Of a DNA stretch of 64,000 nucleotides, positions 11,641 through 23,002 are shown piece by piece. Under the pieces are notes generated by a model. The model did not search any database. It was not told where the DNA came from and was given only the letters and a program-made list of their open reading frames with translations. The stretch lies in the NCBI GenBank assembly GCA_009829735.1, contig CM020618.1:35936894-36000893 (forward strand), in the 5' to 3' direction. Made by a program: the position numbers and the translations under genes. This stretch comes from Pyropia yezoensis. Taxonomy: Eukaryota; Rhodophyta; Bangiophyceae; Bangiales; Bangiaceae. Position 1 is the stretch's first letter, and each line of letters begins with the position of its first letter.

Positions 11641-12904
11641 CGTGGATGTCACGTGGGGCAGCGCGGGGAGGGGAGACATGCGACCCGTGGTCGGCCGAGT
11701 GCCACAGGGTGAAAGCCGCACCGACCCCAACAGGGCATTCAAGGACACCTCGCGAGAGGTTCCATGCGTGGTTCAGCGTCTGTACTCACATGGTGGTACA
11801 AAGCGAGCTCAACTTATGAAAAACGGGGGGTATCTCGGACTGCAATGCGAAAGCTCGGTGCCTGTATCTGCCTACCCGCACCTGCTAAGCGAGAAGCAGC
11901 TTCCGACAGGCGCGCAGGTGCCTCAGGTCCGCAAAATGGATGGAAAAGAGAGTAGCAAGGTGTGTCCGCCCACTGCAAGACGCCCTTCGGACTACTCGTA
12001 GCTTGACACCCTCCAGGTCAATTCAGTCTGTGTGGACGCTGACCAATGACTGTCTCGTTGTGTTGGTTACATATGTCGCACTTCTAACTGCCAGCCGGAC
12101 TGCGCTCCGCTGTCGCTCATGAGTCGGATTGGGCGCAGCTGTCATGCATGATGGCTGGAGCTCGCAGTGATCCTGAAGTGACCACCCCAGAGAAACAGCA
12201 ACAGGCGCACACCAATATGTCCTTCGCTAACACAGGAGCAGTTGGAGCCACCACGACGCCAAGTGATGTTCATGGGCAAGTGCGTCGGTGACTATCAGAG
12301 CACCAAATTGCTGCACGTAGCTGTGCGGTACTAATATGCTCTCTGGGTGTGTGACCAACGCCTTCACCTGCTGGCCCACCGCCAGTCCGCACTTCTGGCA
12401 TCATAGGCGCCAGGTTCTCGTTGGCCACTTTCTGCCAGGCTGCGAATGCAGCCATGCCGTCTACTGTCCCGACTGTGCACCTACTGTTACTGTCCCGCGG
12501 CGCTCGCCCCAGTGGGAGCCACGCTGGGAGCCGATGTCAACTGAATCACTACAAAGAGCCACATCACAGTCCTATCCATTATTTTGGTTCAGTCCACACA
12601 CGTCCCACGTGGCACACCAGCGACGGCATACAAGGAGCAGGATTCTCTCCCCCCCCCCCCCTACAGACGCACCGCGATGTTGAGCGCGAGGACGGCTGCA
12701 AGACTAGCAAGAGGCAGGCACAATCGTTGCCGTGGCGACAGCACAACGGCTTCCCGCCTCGCAGCTCACCAACGGCCGCGACTCCCCGTCGGCACACGGG
12801 GATAAGCTGATAGACAGCGCGGCGAACGTCCCACCTGCCAACGCAGCTGGCTTCAGCATCACTACCCTCACAGTGGCCTCTCAGCGTCGGACCCAACTCG
12901 ATTT
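11641..12904. other. Spacer between the two Ala/Thr repeats
   Basis: No gene is supported here. GC content is lower than in the flanking repeats, and there is a C run near 12649. I see no RNA gene or terminal repeat. Confidence 0.4.
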
Positions 12905-13690
12905 CAGACGCCTGCCGCCACAAGCGCCACCCCAACGGCGGCCACCACAACCGGCACCGCCGCGGCGGCAGCCACCACCGGCGCATTCACGGCGGCAGAC
13001 ACCACCGCCACCGCCGTGGCGGCAGTCGCCACGACAGCCGCCATGGCAGCAGGCAACACGGCCGCCGCATGGCAGTGGCGGCGACTGCCGCCACCGGCAC
13101 CACCGTTGCGGTCATCGACACCACGTCGGCCGCTGATGCAGCGACCCCCGCCGCCGCAACAGCAACAGCAACCACCGCCATTGCTGTGCGTGGCCGTCAC
13201 CAACACTGCCCCTGCGGCAACAGCCACCATCGCCGCCGCGGCGGCAGATTGCACCACCACTGTCGCCGCCGCGGCGACAGAAGCCGCAATTATCACCATC
13301 ACGACGCCGGCCGCCACTACCGCCGCCAGCGTGTTGGCAGCCACTGCCGGATTAGCCCTCGCGGCCGCCAGAACCGCCACGGCCACCACCGATGCGGTGG
13401 CCGCCACCATCGCCACCGCCGCGGCGGCACCTGCCACCGCCATCACAATGAACGCGTGGCTAACCCCAGCCGCTATCGCCGCGGCCCCCGGCTCCGCCAC
13501 TACGGCCGGGGCGACATCTACCGCCACCATCACCATCGCCGCTGCGTCCGCTACTGCCAACGGGGCGCAGGCGCCTACCACCGCCAACACGTGGGCGGCC
13601 GCCACCAGAGCCACGAAGCTCACCGTCACGCCGACGACCACAATCGCCACCGCTGCGGTGGCCGGCACCGCGGTGTACGCGGCCGCACTT
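12905..13690 (+). repeat. GC-rich Ala/Thr-coding repeat, copy 2
   Basis: This is the longer paralogue of the repeat at 11260-11640, starting with the same TGCCGCCACAAGCGCCACCC block and containing the CTGTGCGTGG landmark near 13181. All six frames are largely open because the unit is a multiple of three and stop-poor. It ends about 100 bases before the stop of the KDZ transposase remnant, so it lies on the 3' side of that gene. Confidence 0.7.
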
Positions 13691-13795
13691 GAGCCTTCAT
13701 AGTCGTAGGTAGTGGCGGCCCGGCGCCCACCGTATCATCGACCTTTCCTACCGCCGCGCCGCCCACCGCATGCTCCGCAGCATCGCTAGAAGCTA

Positions 13796-16700
13796 CTATG
13801 GCTCAAAGTCTACTCCCGCCCACGGGAGCTCAAGTTCATCATTGGAGCTCGGCTCGTCTGGGACGAGCGGAGGCGGCGGGGGTGGCGCCTCCGGATGGTA
13901 GCCGCACCCGCACACGCACGGGGTGCGCGAGAAGTAGTATTGCCGGTAGTTGTAGCTCTCCGGAAGTGGGTGGACACTGCCAGCCTTTGCGCTCGCCATC
14001 ACGTTGTACATGACGTTCTCCATTTTGAGTACTCCCATGTACTACTTCTGGCCAACCGAGCGCAGCGTCCTTCACAGGAGGTTGATCGGCGCGTTCCGCT
14101 GCTCGTGTGCAACAGTATTGGCCTTGTCGAGAGGCGAGTACGACCGAGGATGGAGGGCATCGCTGCACAGGTGGTTGACGATGTGGAAAAGATCCGACAC
14201 CAGCACGACCAGAGCTACGAAGAACGGCAGCTTCCCGATGGCAGACCGCAGCGCCCCGCACGCAAAATCGTAGATGACGTAGTGGGGAAGCAAGGCAAAG
14301 TGGGAAAGGATTGCGTTCAGCAACGCCGGAAGCCCCTCTCTGTTGTCCAGAACGACAAACCCGAGCATCTTTGGATGAGCACAGGCACAACAGATTGTAA
14401 AGGTTCCAGGCGAGAAGAACTCATGCACGTCCTGGTAGTTCTTGGAGCACGTCCCCAACTCGGCCTCCTCGGCAGGGGAAAAGGCAGCAGGGCGACACAT
14501 CAAGAGCCCGGGGAACCTAGCTCCAGTGACAGCAGGATCGTCTTGCGCGTCAGGGTACTCGGCCACGAAGCGAGCGCGGAGCTCAGCCGGAGATAGGTAC
14601 TCTTTTCCCCACCGCCGTTCGTAGGCGGCTGCCGTGCCGTCCGTCTCTTCCCGCTCGGCATGAAATTCTTCAATCGACGCTCGTGCGGACAGCAGAACGT
14701 CGCCCGCTGGTGCCGCTATCGTTGAAAACGTTGCTTCTGACCCGGAGATGGCCACCTCAAAGGAGTACAGCAAGCGGCCTTCCTTCAGCATCTCCACCAC
14801 CTCCATCAGGTCTGCAGCCTGCACCTCCTCCTCGGGCGATTGCCCTTGAGGTGCGTTGACCGGCAACGCATTGTTGGCTGCATCAGCAGGGGGCGGCACC
14901 GGCACCACGTTCGCGGGCAGCAACGCGTCGGCGGCATGCAGCGCATCCGCCGCGTCGACGGGCTGCGGCCCTCCTGCCGCGATCGCAGGCTGCGGCCCTG
15001 CTGCCGCGATTGCGGGTGGCAGCACGCACGCAGCGGCGCCCGGCAGGGGCGGCACGGCGATGGCCGCGGCAACGGGCGGCACGGCGTCGGCCGCGGCGGT
15101 GGGCGGTACGGCAACGGCACCAACACCACGCGGAGCGGCGTCGACCGCGGCAGCAAGCGACCTGTGGTTCGCCGCTGTGCCGGGCGTCACGGTGATGGCA
15201 GGGGCGGAGAGCGCGACAGGATCGGCCGCGCCGGTTGGCGGCACGACGTTGACCGCGACAGCGGGCGGCACGAAGCCGGCCGCGGCGATGGGCGGCACGG
15301 CAATAGCCCCAACAGCGGGCAGCATGGCGCCGACTGCGGCAGCGGGCGACCCAGCTCTCGCCGCGGTGGCCGGCGTTCCTGTGTTGAAAGCGGCGATGGG
15401 CGCTACGGGATCGGCCGTGGCGGGCGGCACGACGTTGAACCTAGGCGCGTACCTCACGCCGTTCCTTTCGTCGGCCGCGGCGGCCGGCGGCATGGCTTTA
15501 GTTGCGGTGGCGGGGTCCATGGCTTCGGCAGCGGCGGCGGGGGGCAGGACGTTGTTCGCTATGGCATTGGCCGCGGCAGCGGGTGCCACCGCATTGACGG
15601 CGGCGGCGAGCGCCGCTCCCTGGGCGTCAGCTGGTCTCCGCCGCCACTGGTTCGGGCGCGTTTTCTTGAGCGTCAGGCGTGGCGGGCGGCAGGGGGGCGT
15701 CGGTCACCAAGGCCACGCGCCGCTTCAAGTCCTGCACCTGGGCAAAACCGTCGGCCGCCTGCAGCACGTCCGCCAGCTTTTTGATGGCACCCACGTGACG
15801 CGGTTTGCAGGCATTGACGACGGGATCGATGGTTACCGCGATCGCAAAAGAAGTGATGTCACGGTAGAGGGAAGCTCCTAGCGCCTTGATTCTCGGGCGC
15901 AGGCACCGCGGGTCCAACGGCTCATTTGTTGACCTTGCCACGTGGTGGCTCCGCGCAGCAGCAGCAGGTCTCCTTGCAGTGTTGGGGCCAGCGGCTCGAC
16001 CCCTTGTCTCGTTAGCACCAGCGGCCGCCACCGGGACAACTGCAGGCATCGCTGGAGGCGGCTGATCCGGCGCGGCTCCCACATCACCATCCTCATCTTC
16101 AGCCTCGCCGTCGTCATGCAGGCCACCATCTGCGATGGCGCCATCTCCACCACCATTGCCCGCGCCCGAGATCCCTCCAGCAGCGACGACTCCCCCGGCA
16201 TCTGCCTCCTCGACGTGAACTAGCCAAGCGTGCAGCCGTTGAAGAGTGAGCTGGTGGGTCTCAAGGACTGCCGGCCGCATGGTGCCGCGCGCCGACAAAA
16301 GCTTCTTCGTGCGCGTTACAATCCCCTTCACCAGTGGCAGAGTCGCGCGTTCCAAGTCCCTCAGCAGGCCAAGGAAGTTCCGAAGTCGTACAAGCTGCGT
16401 GCGTCGATCTTCAGGTAGCTCGGTCTCAAGCACGTGCGGCAGCGCCATCGGGCAAAGAAAAGCCAGGGCGCGCTTTGCGCTGTTCAGCTGCACCCCCTTG
16501 ATGAACGTCGCTTTCGCCGGCTGCTTCAAAGTCATCCGAAGAAACCGTCTTACCCACTCAGTCGGGTGTATTGACGCTGCCCGCACCCCGTCTCGCACAG
16601 ACGTGCACACCTCCGCTGGGCTGGCGTACCGCGCTGATGCAAGACGCTTCAGGTAGCCCAACCAGATGCCATCCGCCATCACAATTCGAAAGCGCCCATC

Positions 16701-18224
16701 CTCGTCTTGACACGTGCCGCACTTGAACGCCCACAGAGGAGGCTCCTTGGTCATGAGCTCCAGCGTCAAAAAAAAAAGGGCAGTGATCGTCTTTCGAGAC
16801 TTCAGCTTCACGGGGAGCATCTTGGGGAACGCGCCCGAGTCACGGCGGTCCATGAACTGGTTGTTCCAGTGCTTCAAGCAGGCCTTGAACGGCGACCCAC
16901 TCAAGACCATCTCCGATGCCATGTCGCGCATGATAAGCGCCATCAACGCCGTAGAGCAGCTCAGGATGACCAGACCCTCCGCGCGACCGTCAGGGAACAC
17001 CCACCGCTGGCACTCGTCCGAGCTACAGAAAAAGGATTCCATGCCCATGGCGGTGTAGCCCTCGCTGCACATCACCGCTCCGTCATCCACTTTGACCGTG
17101 TCTTTCTTCCGCGGCGTTCCACACGTCGGGCAACGGAGAGGGGCAGGCACAGAAAGAACCTTCCCTTCCCGCATGTAGGCGCATACCTTGGCGTCAACAC
17201 GCACGGAGAGGAGACAGTTGTGCAGGGGCAAGGGGAGCGTCGACTGCGCGTCGTCGACAGCGGTCTCACCATCGTCACCCGTAGCCCCGCCAGCACCGGC
17301 GGCAGCGACCTTGTTGGGCGGCTCCCCGTGGCGAACGCTGCGTGCTCGAACAGCGTGCACACAAGAGAAGCCCGCCGCGCTGTCACAAAACTCGCATGAG
17401 CTGGTCTTCCGCAAGCATCGTACCGGTGCAGGCACTTTGCACATGCCAGTGCCCGAGAGCACCACGGCAGCCGCCGTCTGCCCCGTCCGAAACGTCTCAA
17501 TGATGCTCTCCGCATCCCAATTCGGCTTGATGTCCGCGTCATTGCTCGCTTTGGCCGCCCCTTCTGGACAGTCGTCGTCTTCAAAAATACGAGGGATCGT
17601 GCGACGAAGGACGGCCAGCGAGACGCCGAGCCGGGCCGCCAGGTAGGAGGACGCACCACGGAAGGTCTTCGCATGTTGGCACGTCTCATCGACAGGCGCC
17701 TCGCCATGACGCGCCGAGAACGCCACCCGCCGCACACACGAGCACGCAATCGTGCCGGCATCGGTCATCCACGTGGTAACCGCTTTGGGTGTCACCTTGC
17801 CGCCGTCTCCGCCGCCTGTCCCGGCGGGAAACCGGGATAGCACTCCAAATACACCGCGCAACGGCCACACCTCACCTCGGTAAAACTCCCTAGCGCGCGC
17901 GTTCAAGCCGTCGTGAATGCGCTCGTGCACCTCATCCGGTGGAGGACGACCATAGAGCCCATGAAGCACGGGCTCCAGACTGCGATTCACTAGCGCCAGA
18001 CAGACTGCGCGCTGCATGCCCGGCCCAAGCGTGCGCCAAGTATCTCTCCGGGTGTCCGACGGCCTTCCCACGCCACCCACTCGTCCGCCAGTGTGCACCT
18101 GCCCAGTCGGACGAGCAGGTCCCTCTGGTGCCTCCCCGGTGTCCACCCCTGCAGCTTCGTAAGTCGATCTGGCGACGGTAGCTACCGGAACCGCACGCGG
18201 CGCGCAGCACGCCACCCGGAACAC
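13796..18224 (-). pseudogene. KDZ-family DNA transposase, decayed
   Basis: KDZ (Kyakuja/Dileera/Zisupton) transposases are large DDE enzymes. The N-terminal half (18224-15627) carries a SWIM-like CxC...CxH cluster (about residues 161-184), several further Cys pairs (CPTCG, CGTCQ) and MADGIWLGYL, which resembles the first acidic motif. The C-terminal half (from about 15589) has the hallmark core: YDFAC (D near 14269), SDLFHIVNH (D near 14194) and NTVAHEQRN (E near 14104). An Ala/Pro-rich low-complexity tract of over 200 residues separates the halves, and a frame change falls at its start (about 15590-15630). After the catalytic Glu, a TGA at about 14072 and a TAG at about 14041 interrupt a frame that otherwise runs to 13796. 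No ATG opens the N-terminal frame; the first in-frame Met is about residue 70. The copy is therefore inactive. Confidence 0.85.
14880..15600 (-). repeat. Ala/Pro-coding low-complexity tract inside the KDZ gene
   Basis: On the plus strand this is a degenerate series of GGCGGCACGGCGxxGGCCGCGGC-like units. On the minus strand it encodes repeats of the form VPPxAAAxAVPP. It sits between the zinc-binding half and the catalytic core of the transposase and is not a normal KDZ domain, so it probably expanded within the gene. Confidence 0.7.
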
Positions 18225-18730
18225 TTTCCCGGAGGAAACAACCCGAGATGTCGCCGACTGCGCGGGTGGGGAGCGCCTGGCAAAAAACGCCGCTAAGGCA
18301 GGCGTAATAGCGGCGGCGCAAACGGGGGGCTATTGACGCTGGCATGCACTAACCCGGATGCGAGTAGTGGCTGCCACCTTCGTGGTCGACCCGCATCAGC
18401 CATCGACGGTTGCAGTGGGAGGTAGAGCCGTCGGGCGTAGCTCGGCGGCGCGGCTTCTTGGACGCCGTCTGGGTGTCGTCGTAGGCGTCTTTGTCGCGGT
18501 GATCTTGGGAGGCAAGGCGGACGAAACATTGAGAGGATGTTTTACCATTGCGATCAGGAGAAGTCGCGAGCACGGCGGCGGCGAACGTCACGACGGCTGG
18601 CTGGGAAGGAAAAGGAGCAGGGACGCGGTGGGCGACGGCGCCGCAGACAGAATGGCGCCAAGCCGCCAAGGAAAGGGTGGAGATCCAGGTGGCGTGGCGG
18701 CGAGCGGAGCAGCGAGGGGGGTATGGCAGT
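18225..18730. other. Region 5' of the KDZ remnant, no gene supported
   Basis: This stretch lies upstream of the transposase on its own strand. No start codon, TATA-like element or terminal inverted repeat could be established by eye. Confidence 0.35.
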
Positions 18731-19160
18731 GAGCGGAGGATCGACGAGCAGGTAGGCGGCTGTCGGGGGGGCAGCGAGCAGGAGGGGCGCAAGAGGGGGG
18801 GACGCCCGCGAGTGGCAGGCGACCCGTCGGCCCCAACTGTCCCGACAGAGACGGCAGCCGCCAAGACCGCGGCGAGAGGGCGGGCCACGAGAGAGGAGGC
18901 GGAAAGCAGGGAGGGGAACAGCGGGGGGGGCAGCAAGCCGGGGGGGGCAAGCGAGGGGGACGCCCGCGGGCGGGTAGCGGCCCCCCCGACCCTCCTGTCC
19001 CGACCGAGTCAGCAACAGCTAAAACTACTGCGAGCGGGGGGGCGGCAAGGGGGGGGGCGATGAGAAGGGGGGCCGGCAAGCGGGGGGGGGGGCAAGCAAG
19101 GGGGGGCGGCAAGCGGGGGGGGGGGCAAGCAAGAGGGGTCCAGCAGGGAGGCCGCAATCG
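18730..19160. repeat. Degenerate tandem repeat of about 170 bp
   Basis: Two adjacent blocks align over roughly 170 bp. Each has GGGGGACGCCCGCG, then a segment ending in TGTCCCGACxGAG, then an Ala/Thr-type segment and a G-rich tail. A weaker third copy may begin near 19139. Interleaved G runs and GGCAAGC units give further short-period repetition around 19060-19135. No gene is supported. Confidence 0.55.
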
Positions 19161-19398
19161 CAGCGACGGTGATCGCCCCCGTCTTGACCAACGCCGCAAC
19201 AGTGAAGGCGATCGGGGAGGCAGCCACCACGGGCGCATCAGCTGGGGCATCTCCGCGCGAAGCCCAAGTCCCAGGCACTCGGCAACTCGGCGACGCTTGA
19301 GGCTTCCGTGCCACGTGCATGCCACGTGCAGCCGCCCACGTGGGGCCCGCTAACGAACCAGGATGCTGACAGAAGCCCCCTAACCATCGCTTAACTGC

Positions 19399-19461
19399 CC
19401 TAATGAGAATCCGACCCTTACTAATGATAATCCGACCCTTACTAATGAGAATCCGACCCTG
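19399..19461 (+). repeat. 21-bp tandem repeat, three units
   Basis: Three consecutive units of TAATGAKAATCCGACCCTTAC occur. The first two differ at one base and the last differs at its end. The array is AT-richer than its surroundings and lies at the edge of the KDZ-associated repeat region. Confidence 0.85.
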
Positions 19462-19984
19462 CCATTCCCCCCACTCGGAGGGAGGGAGGAGCAGCCACAG
19501 CCGCGGCCGCTCACGCACTTACTTCGCGCCAAACGTGCGATATCATGCCGCGCGGCCACGAAGGGGAGGAGCGGCCGCGGGGCCTGGGCACGGCCGCGTC
19601 GTTGACGAGCACTCACGTGACCCCTCCCCAACCAGGAGGCGACCCTGTGCTTGGCCGTTGTCACGGCGGCAATTGACGCCCCCCGCACGACAGGCCGACC
19701 ATGCGTTTCGGGACGCCAAACGGCACGGTGGCGGCCGAGGCCTCCCTCGTCTGTGCGGCTGTGTTTTGGGACTGCTACGGTGTAGCGGGTCTGCGACGGC
19801 CGCGGTGGCACCTGTCCCTCATGATCTTGGGCGCATCGGCGCCTGGGCGCGCCGCCGCATGCCGGTCGCTGCTGCTGCTCATGGGCGGAGGGATGCGAGT
19901 GGGAGAGCGGGCGTGGCGGTCACCAGGCCGGGCGTAGCGCTCAACAGGCCAGTTGTGGCGCTCACCAGGCCGGGCGTCCCATTC

Positions 19985-20500
19985 GTCCCCTACGGCGAGA
20001 CGTTGCGGCTGCCTGGCCGACCCGGCGGCACGGTAGCGCCAGCTACACCCGGCCGCTTGGGCGGCTGCACTGCCATGCCGAAGGCTTCGGGTTGAGCGGC
20101 CATGACGGACGGACGGGCGGCGGTGGCGCAGCCATCCAGATGGTGGCGGCGGTAGAGCGGTGGCCAGGCCAGACGTCCCTCCTTGCCTCTATCCTCCCCC
20201 TCCCCCTCTTCCCGACGATGTTGCGGCTGCCTGGCCCAGCTTCCTCAGCACGGCCGTACCAACCCCTTGGCCACTTGGGCGGCTGGCGGTGGCTGCGAAG
20301 TGGTCGCAAGGCTGGAAGTCCCCCCCAGGCAGTGGCTTGGACGGCCAGAGGTTGGTGGCGGCGTTGCGGTTGCCAGGCCCGACGTCTGCGGCCACCCCCT
20401 CCCGCAGCGCACCGGTGCGGCTGCATGGCTGACCCGGCAGCACGACCTTGCCAGCCCCCCTGGCCGCTTGTGCGGCTGCATTGTCACCGCAGCTGCGTCG
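19985..20500 (+). repeat. Degenerate repeats sharing GTTGCGGCTGCCTGGCC
   Basis: Three blocks begin with GTTGCGG(C/T)TGCC(T/A)GGCC near 20003, 20219 and 20363, and continue to a GGCCxCTTGxGCGGCTG motif. They look like diverged copies of one unit of about 100-200 bp. Overlapping frames on both strands are most likely repeat artefacts. No gene is supported from 19462 to 20810. Confidence 0.5.
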
Positions 20501-20810
20501 GGGCGGGCGGCCTGGACGGGCAAGGGTGCTCTCCCCCCCCCCTGGCTGTCCGTCCCTCTCGTGTGTAGGCGGGTGGTGGTGGCGGGGGCGGCGGGGGTGG
20601 CAGTGGAGGGCGTGCATGGAGGTGGGCACTTCGCAGCAGGGTGCTTAAGAGCGGGCCCTCTCGAGACTGAGGGTTGGTGGGGCACAGACCAGCACCTCAC
20701 CCACAACACGACCAACCAGCCCCCCAGCGCCCTCCTCCCCCCCTCTCCCTCCCCTCCCTCCCTCCTCATAATCAAGGCTCGCCAGGCGGTCCGAACAGGG
20801 CGGTGATACC

Positions 20811-21440
20811 ATGGACGCGCGTGCGCACGCGATGCGGGTGCTCATCAAGGTGGTGGTGGTTGGCGCGGCCCTCCTGGCCGCCACGGTGCCGTCGTCGGTG
20901 GGCGCGGCGTCGGTGGCGCCCGGCGCGGTGGACGCGCATGCGCGGGTGGAGCTGACGCCCAGCGTCAAGGCGTGGGCGGCGCCTTGCCGGGAGGAACAGT
21001 GGCAGAAGTGCACCACGGGGACGCGCTGCCAGGTCAACCGCTTTGGCAGCAAGTTTGCGCGGTGCCTGTCGAAGCTCAAGAAGGGGGAGGACTGCTGCAA
21101 GACCCCCCACAGCCAGGGCTGCGCCGTCGGTCTGGAGTGCGGGTACCAGGGCAAGTGCGTCCTCGCCACGCGGTGGGCCATGTGGTGCAAGGAGGGTGAC
21201 GCGAAGCGGACGTGCGCGCCCGGGACGCGGTGCCAGAAGAACCGGTTTGCCGCCCAGAGCGCCGTCTCGCGGTGCCGGGCGATCAACAAGGCGGGGGCGG
21301 TGTGCTCCGAGGGCCCGTACACCCAGGGCTGCGCCGCCGGCTTCGAGTGCGGGCGCTCTGGCAAGTGCGAGGCCATCCCGCGGGTGGCGGCGACAGGCGG
21401 GGGGGCCTATGGCGGCCGTCGCACCCGCCGCCACTATTGA
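20811..21440 (+). CDS. Secreted cysteine-rich repeat protein, two units
   Basis: This 209-residue protein is probably exported. A signal peptide follows either the Met at 20811 or the one at 20832 (MRVLIKVVVVGAALLAATV). The mature part has two tandem units of about 60 residues with the pattern C-x(6,8)-C-x2-GTRCQ-x(n)-C-x(n)-G-x2-C-x(n)-QGCAxGxECG-x2-GKC (about residues 59-116 and 125-188). Even Cys spacing suggests disulfide-bonded modules. The spacing recalls Dickkopf-type cysteine-rich domains, but I cannot assign a family. The end is Gly/Arg-rich. It is a paralogue of the gene at 27006: both begin MxxRxxxMRVL and share the GLECG/GLKCG-GxC ending. The function is unknown; a matrix or defence role is speculation. 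Confidence 0.8.
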   Translation: MDARAHAMRVLIKVVVVGAALLAATVPSSVGAASVAPGAVDAHARVELTPSVKAWAAPCREEQWQKCTTGTRCQVNRFGSKFARCLSKLKKGEDCCKTPHSQGCAVGLECGYQGKCVLATRWAMWCKEGDAKRTCAPGTRCQKNRFAAQSAVSRCRAINKAGAVCSEGPYTQGCAAGFECGRSGKCEAIPRVAATGGGAYGGRRTRRHY

Positions 21441-23002
21441 GGATAGCTTGCGCAAGCCGAGCCCCCGCACACCAACCACGCTGGCAGCAATGGCGGTTAC
21501 GGCCCGAGCCGGTGGTGGTGCTCGTAGGGGGGGGGGGTAGGCTTGGGGGCTGGAGCGGCTGCGGTGGCGGCGGGGGACGACGGCGGCGGGTTGGCCAGCA
21601 ACCCTCCGAGACCGCCGTCCCTTGCTCTATTTAATTAGCATGCCACCACCACGGCCACGGCCGCTGGCACACGTTGTGGACAGGAAAAAGAGTGGCGCAC
21701 GCCCGGGCCGCCGACCTTGTTTCCATCTTTGATCACCAAGACCCGCTGGCCGCTGACCCAGCGTCCCCCCATACCACAACGATTGCCACAGCCGACGAAG
21801 TCCTCTCCGCGTCCCCCCAACCCCCCTTCCCCCCCCCGAAAACCCCCCGCCTCCGCCTCTGCGCCGCCATCGACGGTCGACGGGGGAGGACAGACCGGGG
21901 GGGCTGCCTCGGGCGCCACAAGCCCCCCGCGAGGGCCGCTACACGCGTACAACACTGCCGCACCTCCGTCTCGGTCGCCGCCACGGCCCACGCCTGTTCG
22001 TCTCATCCGGCCGGCAGAGGTGTGCCGACCGTGGTTTGTTTCGACCCGTCGGGCTTGCAAAAAAACATCCGCCCCCGTCCGTCCGTGCAGGAGAGCGCGC
22101 ATCGGCAGGCAGAGAGGCACCTTACGATGGAATGGGAGGGCCACGGGTGTTGGCCGCCCGCCGCTGGCGGTGGCCGCCGACCGAGTCAAGGTCCCTTGGC
22201 CATAAACTAAGTCGGTGCGAAGTGCCGCTCTGCCTACGCCAGGGGGCGCAAGGGCGGGGGAATGACGTCACCCGCTGCCATGGGAGGGAAAGACGCCAGG
22301 CTGGCCACGCGCGCAAGAAGGGGGCAGCGAGTGGCGCACCCGGCGCCACGGCAGCCGCAGAGGCGGGCGCGTGACCAGCGCCCCCTGCGACGGCCGCGTC
22401 GCTGCCTGCCGCGCGCGCGCGCGCAACGACAAGGCGGCCACCCGCAAGAAAAAGGAGTGGCCCTTGGCGACTGCCGGCGCCCCGCCCACGCCGACGGCCG
22501 CCGCCACGCGCGGGCCGCCACAACGGGGCGCTCCGGGCGGCCACCGCGTCAGGCCGCGACTGGCGGCTGCACGCCGGGGGCGCCGGGCGGTGCGACCCCC
22601 GCCGCTGCGGCGGCCAACCTGGGAGGGGGGGGGGGGGGGGGGGGGGGGGGCGTGCACGCTACCCTCCCGCCCGCCGCGGTGGGTCAGCCGCGCACCCCCT
22701 GCGTCCCCACATCCCCCCCTGCGCCAGGGGCGGCGGGGCGGCGTCGAAAGGGCGGCAATGGCAGCGGGCGACGCAGATAAGGGCGCAAAAAGGCGTCGAC
22801 GAGGAGGGGGTGCCGGGGGGGGGGGGGGCGGTCAAACAGTGGGTGCCGGGGGCATCCTGGGCGCCGGCAGCGCAGCCGCGCCGCCGCCATGGCACGGGGC
22901 TTGCGGAGCGCACAGGCGCGTACGCGCGTGCGCGGCGGCACGCCGCCGCGGGCGCGACCCGCGCCAGGCGCTTGCACCGCCCCCCCACTATGGAGTCCAC
23001 CC
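21441..23002. other. Intergenic, GC-rich with a G26 run
   Basis: No gene is supported. A run of 26 G lies at 22625-22650, and a shorter run lies near 22817. This is the shared 3' side of the cysteine-rich gene and the convergent WD40 gene. An AT-rich TATTTAATTAG element near 21626 could mark a transcript end but is not diagnostic. Confidence 0.5.
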
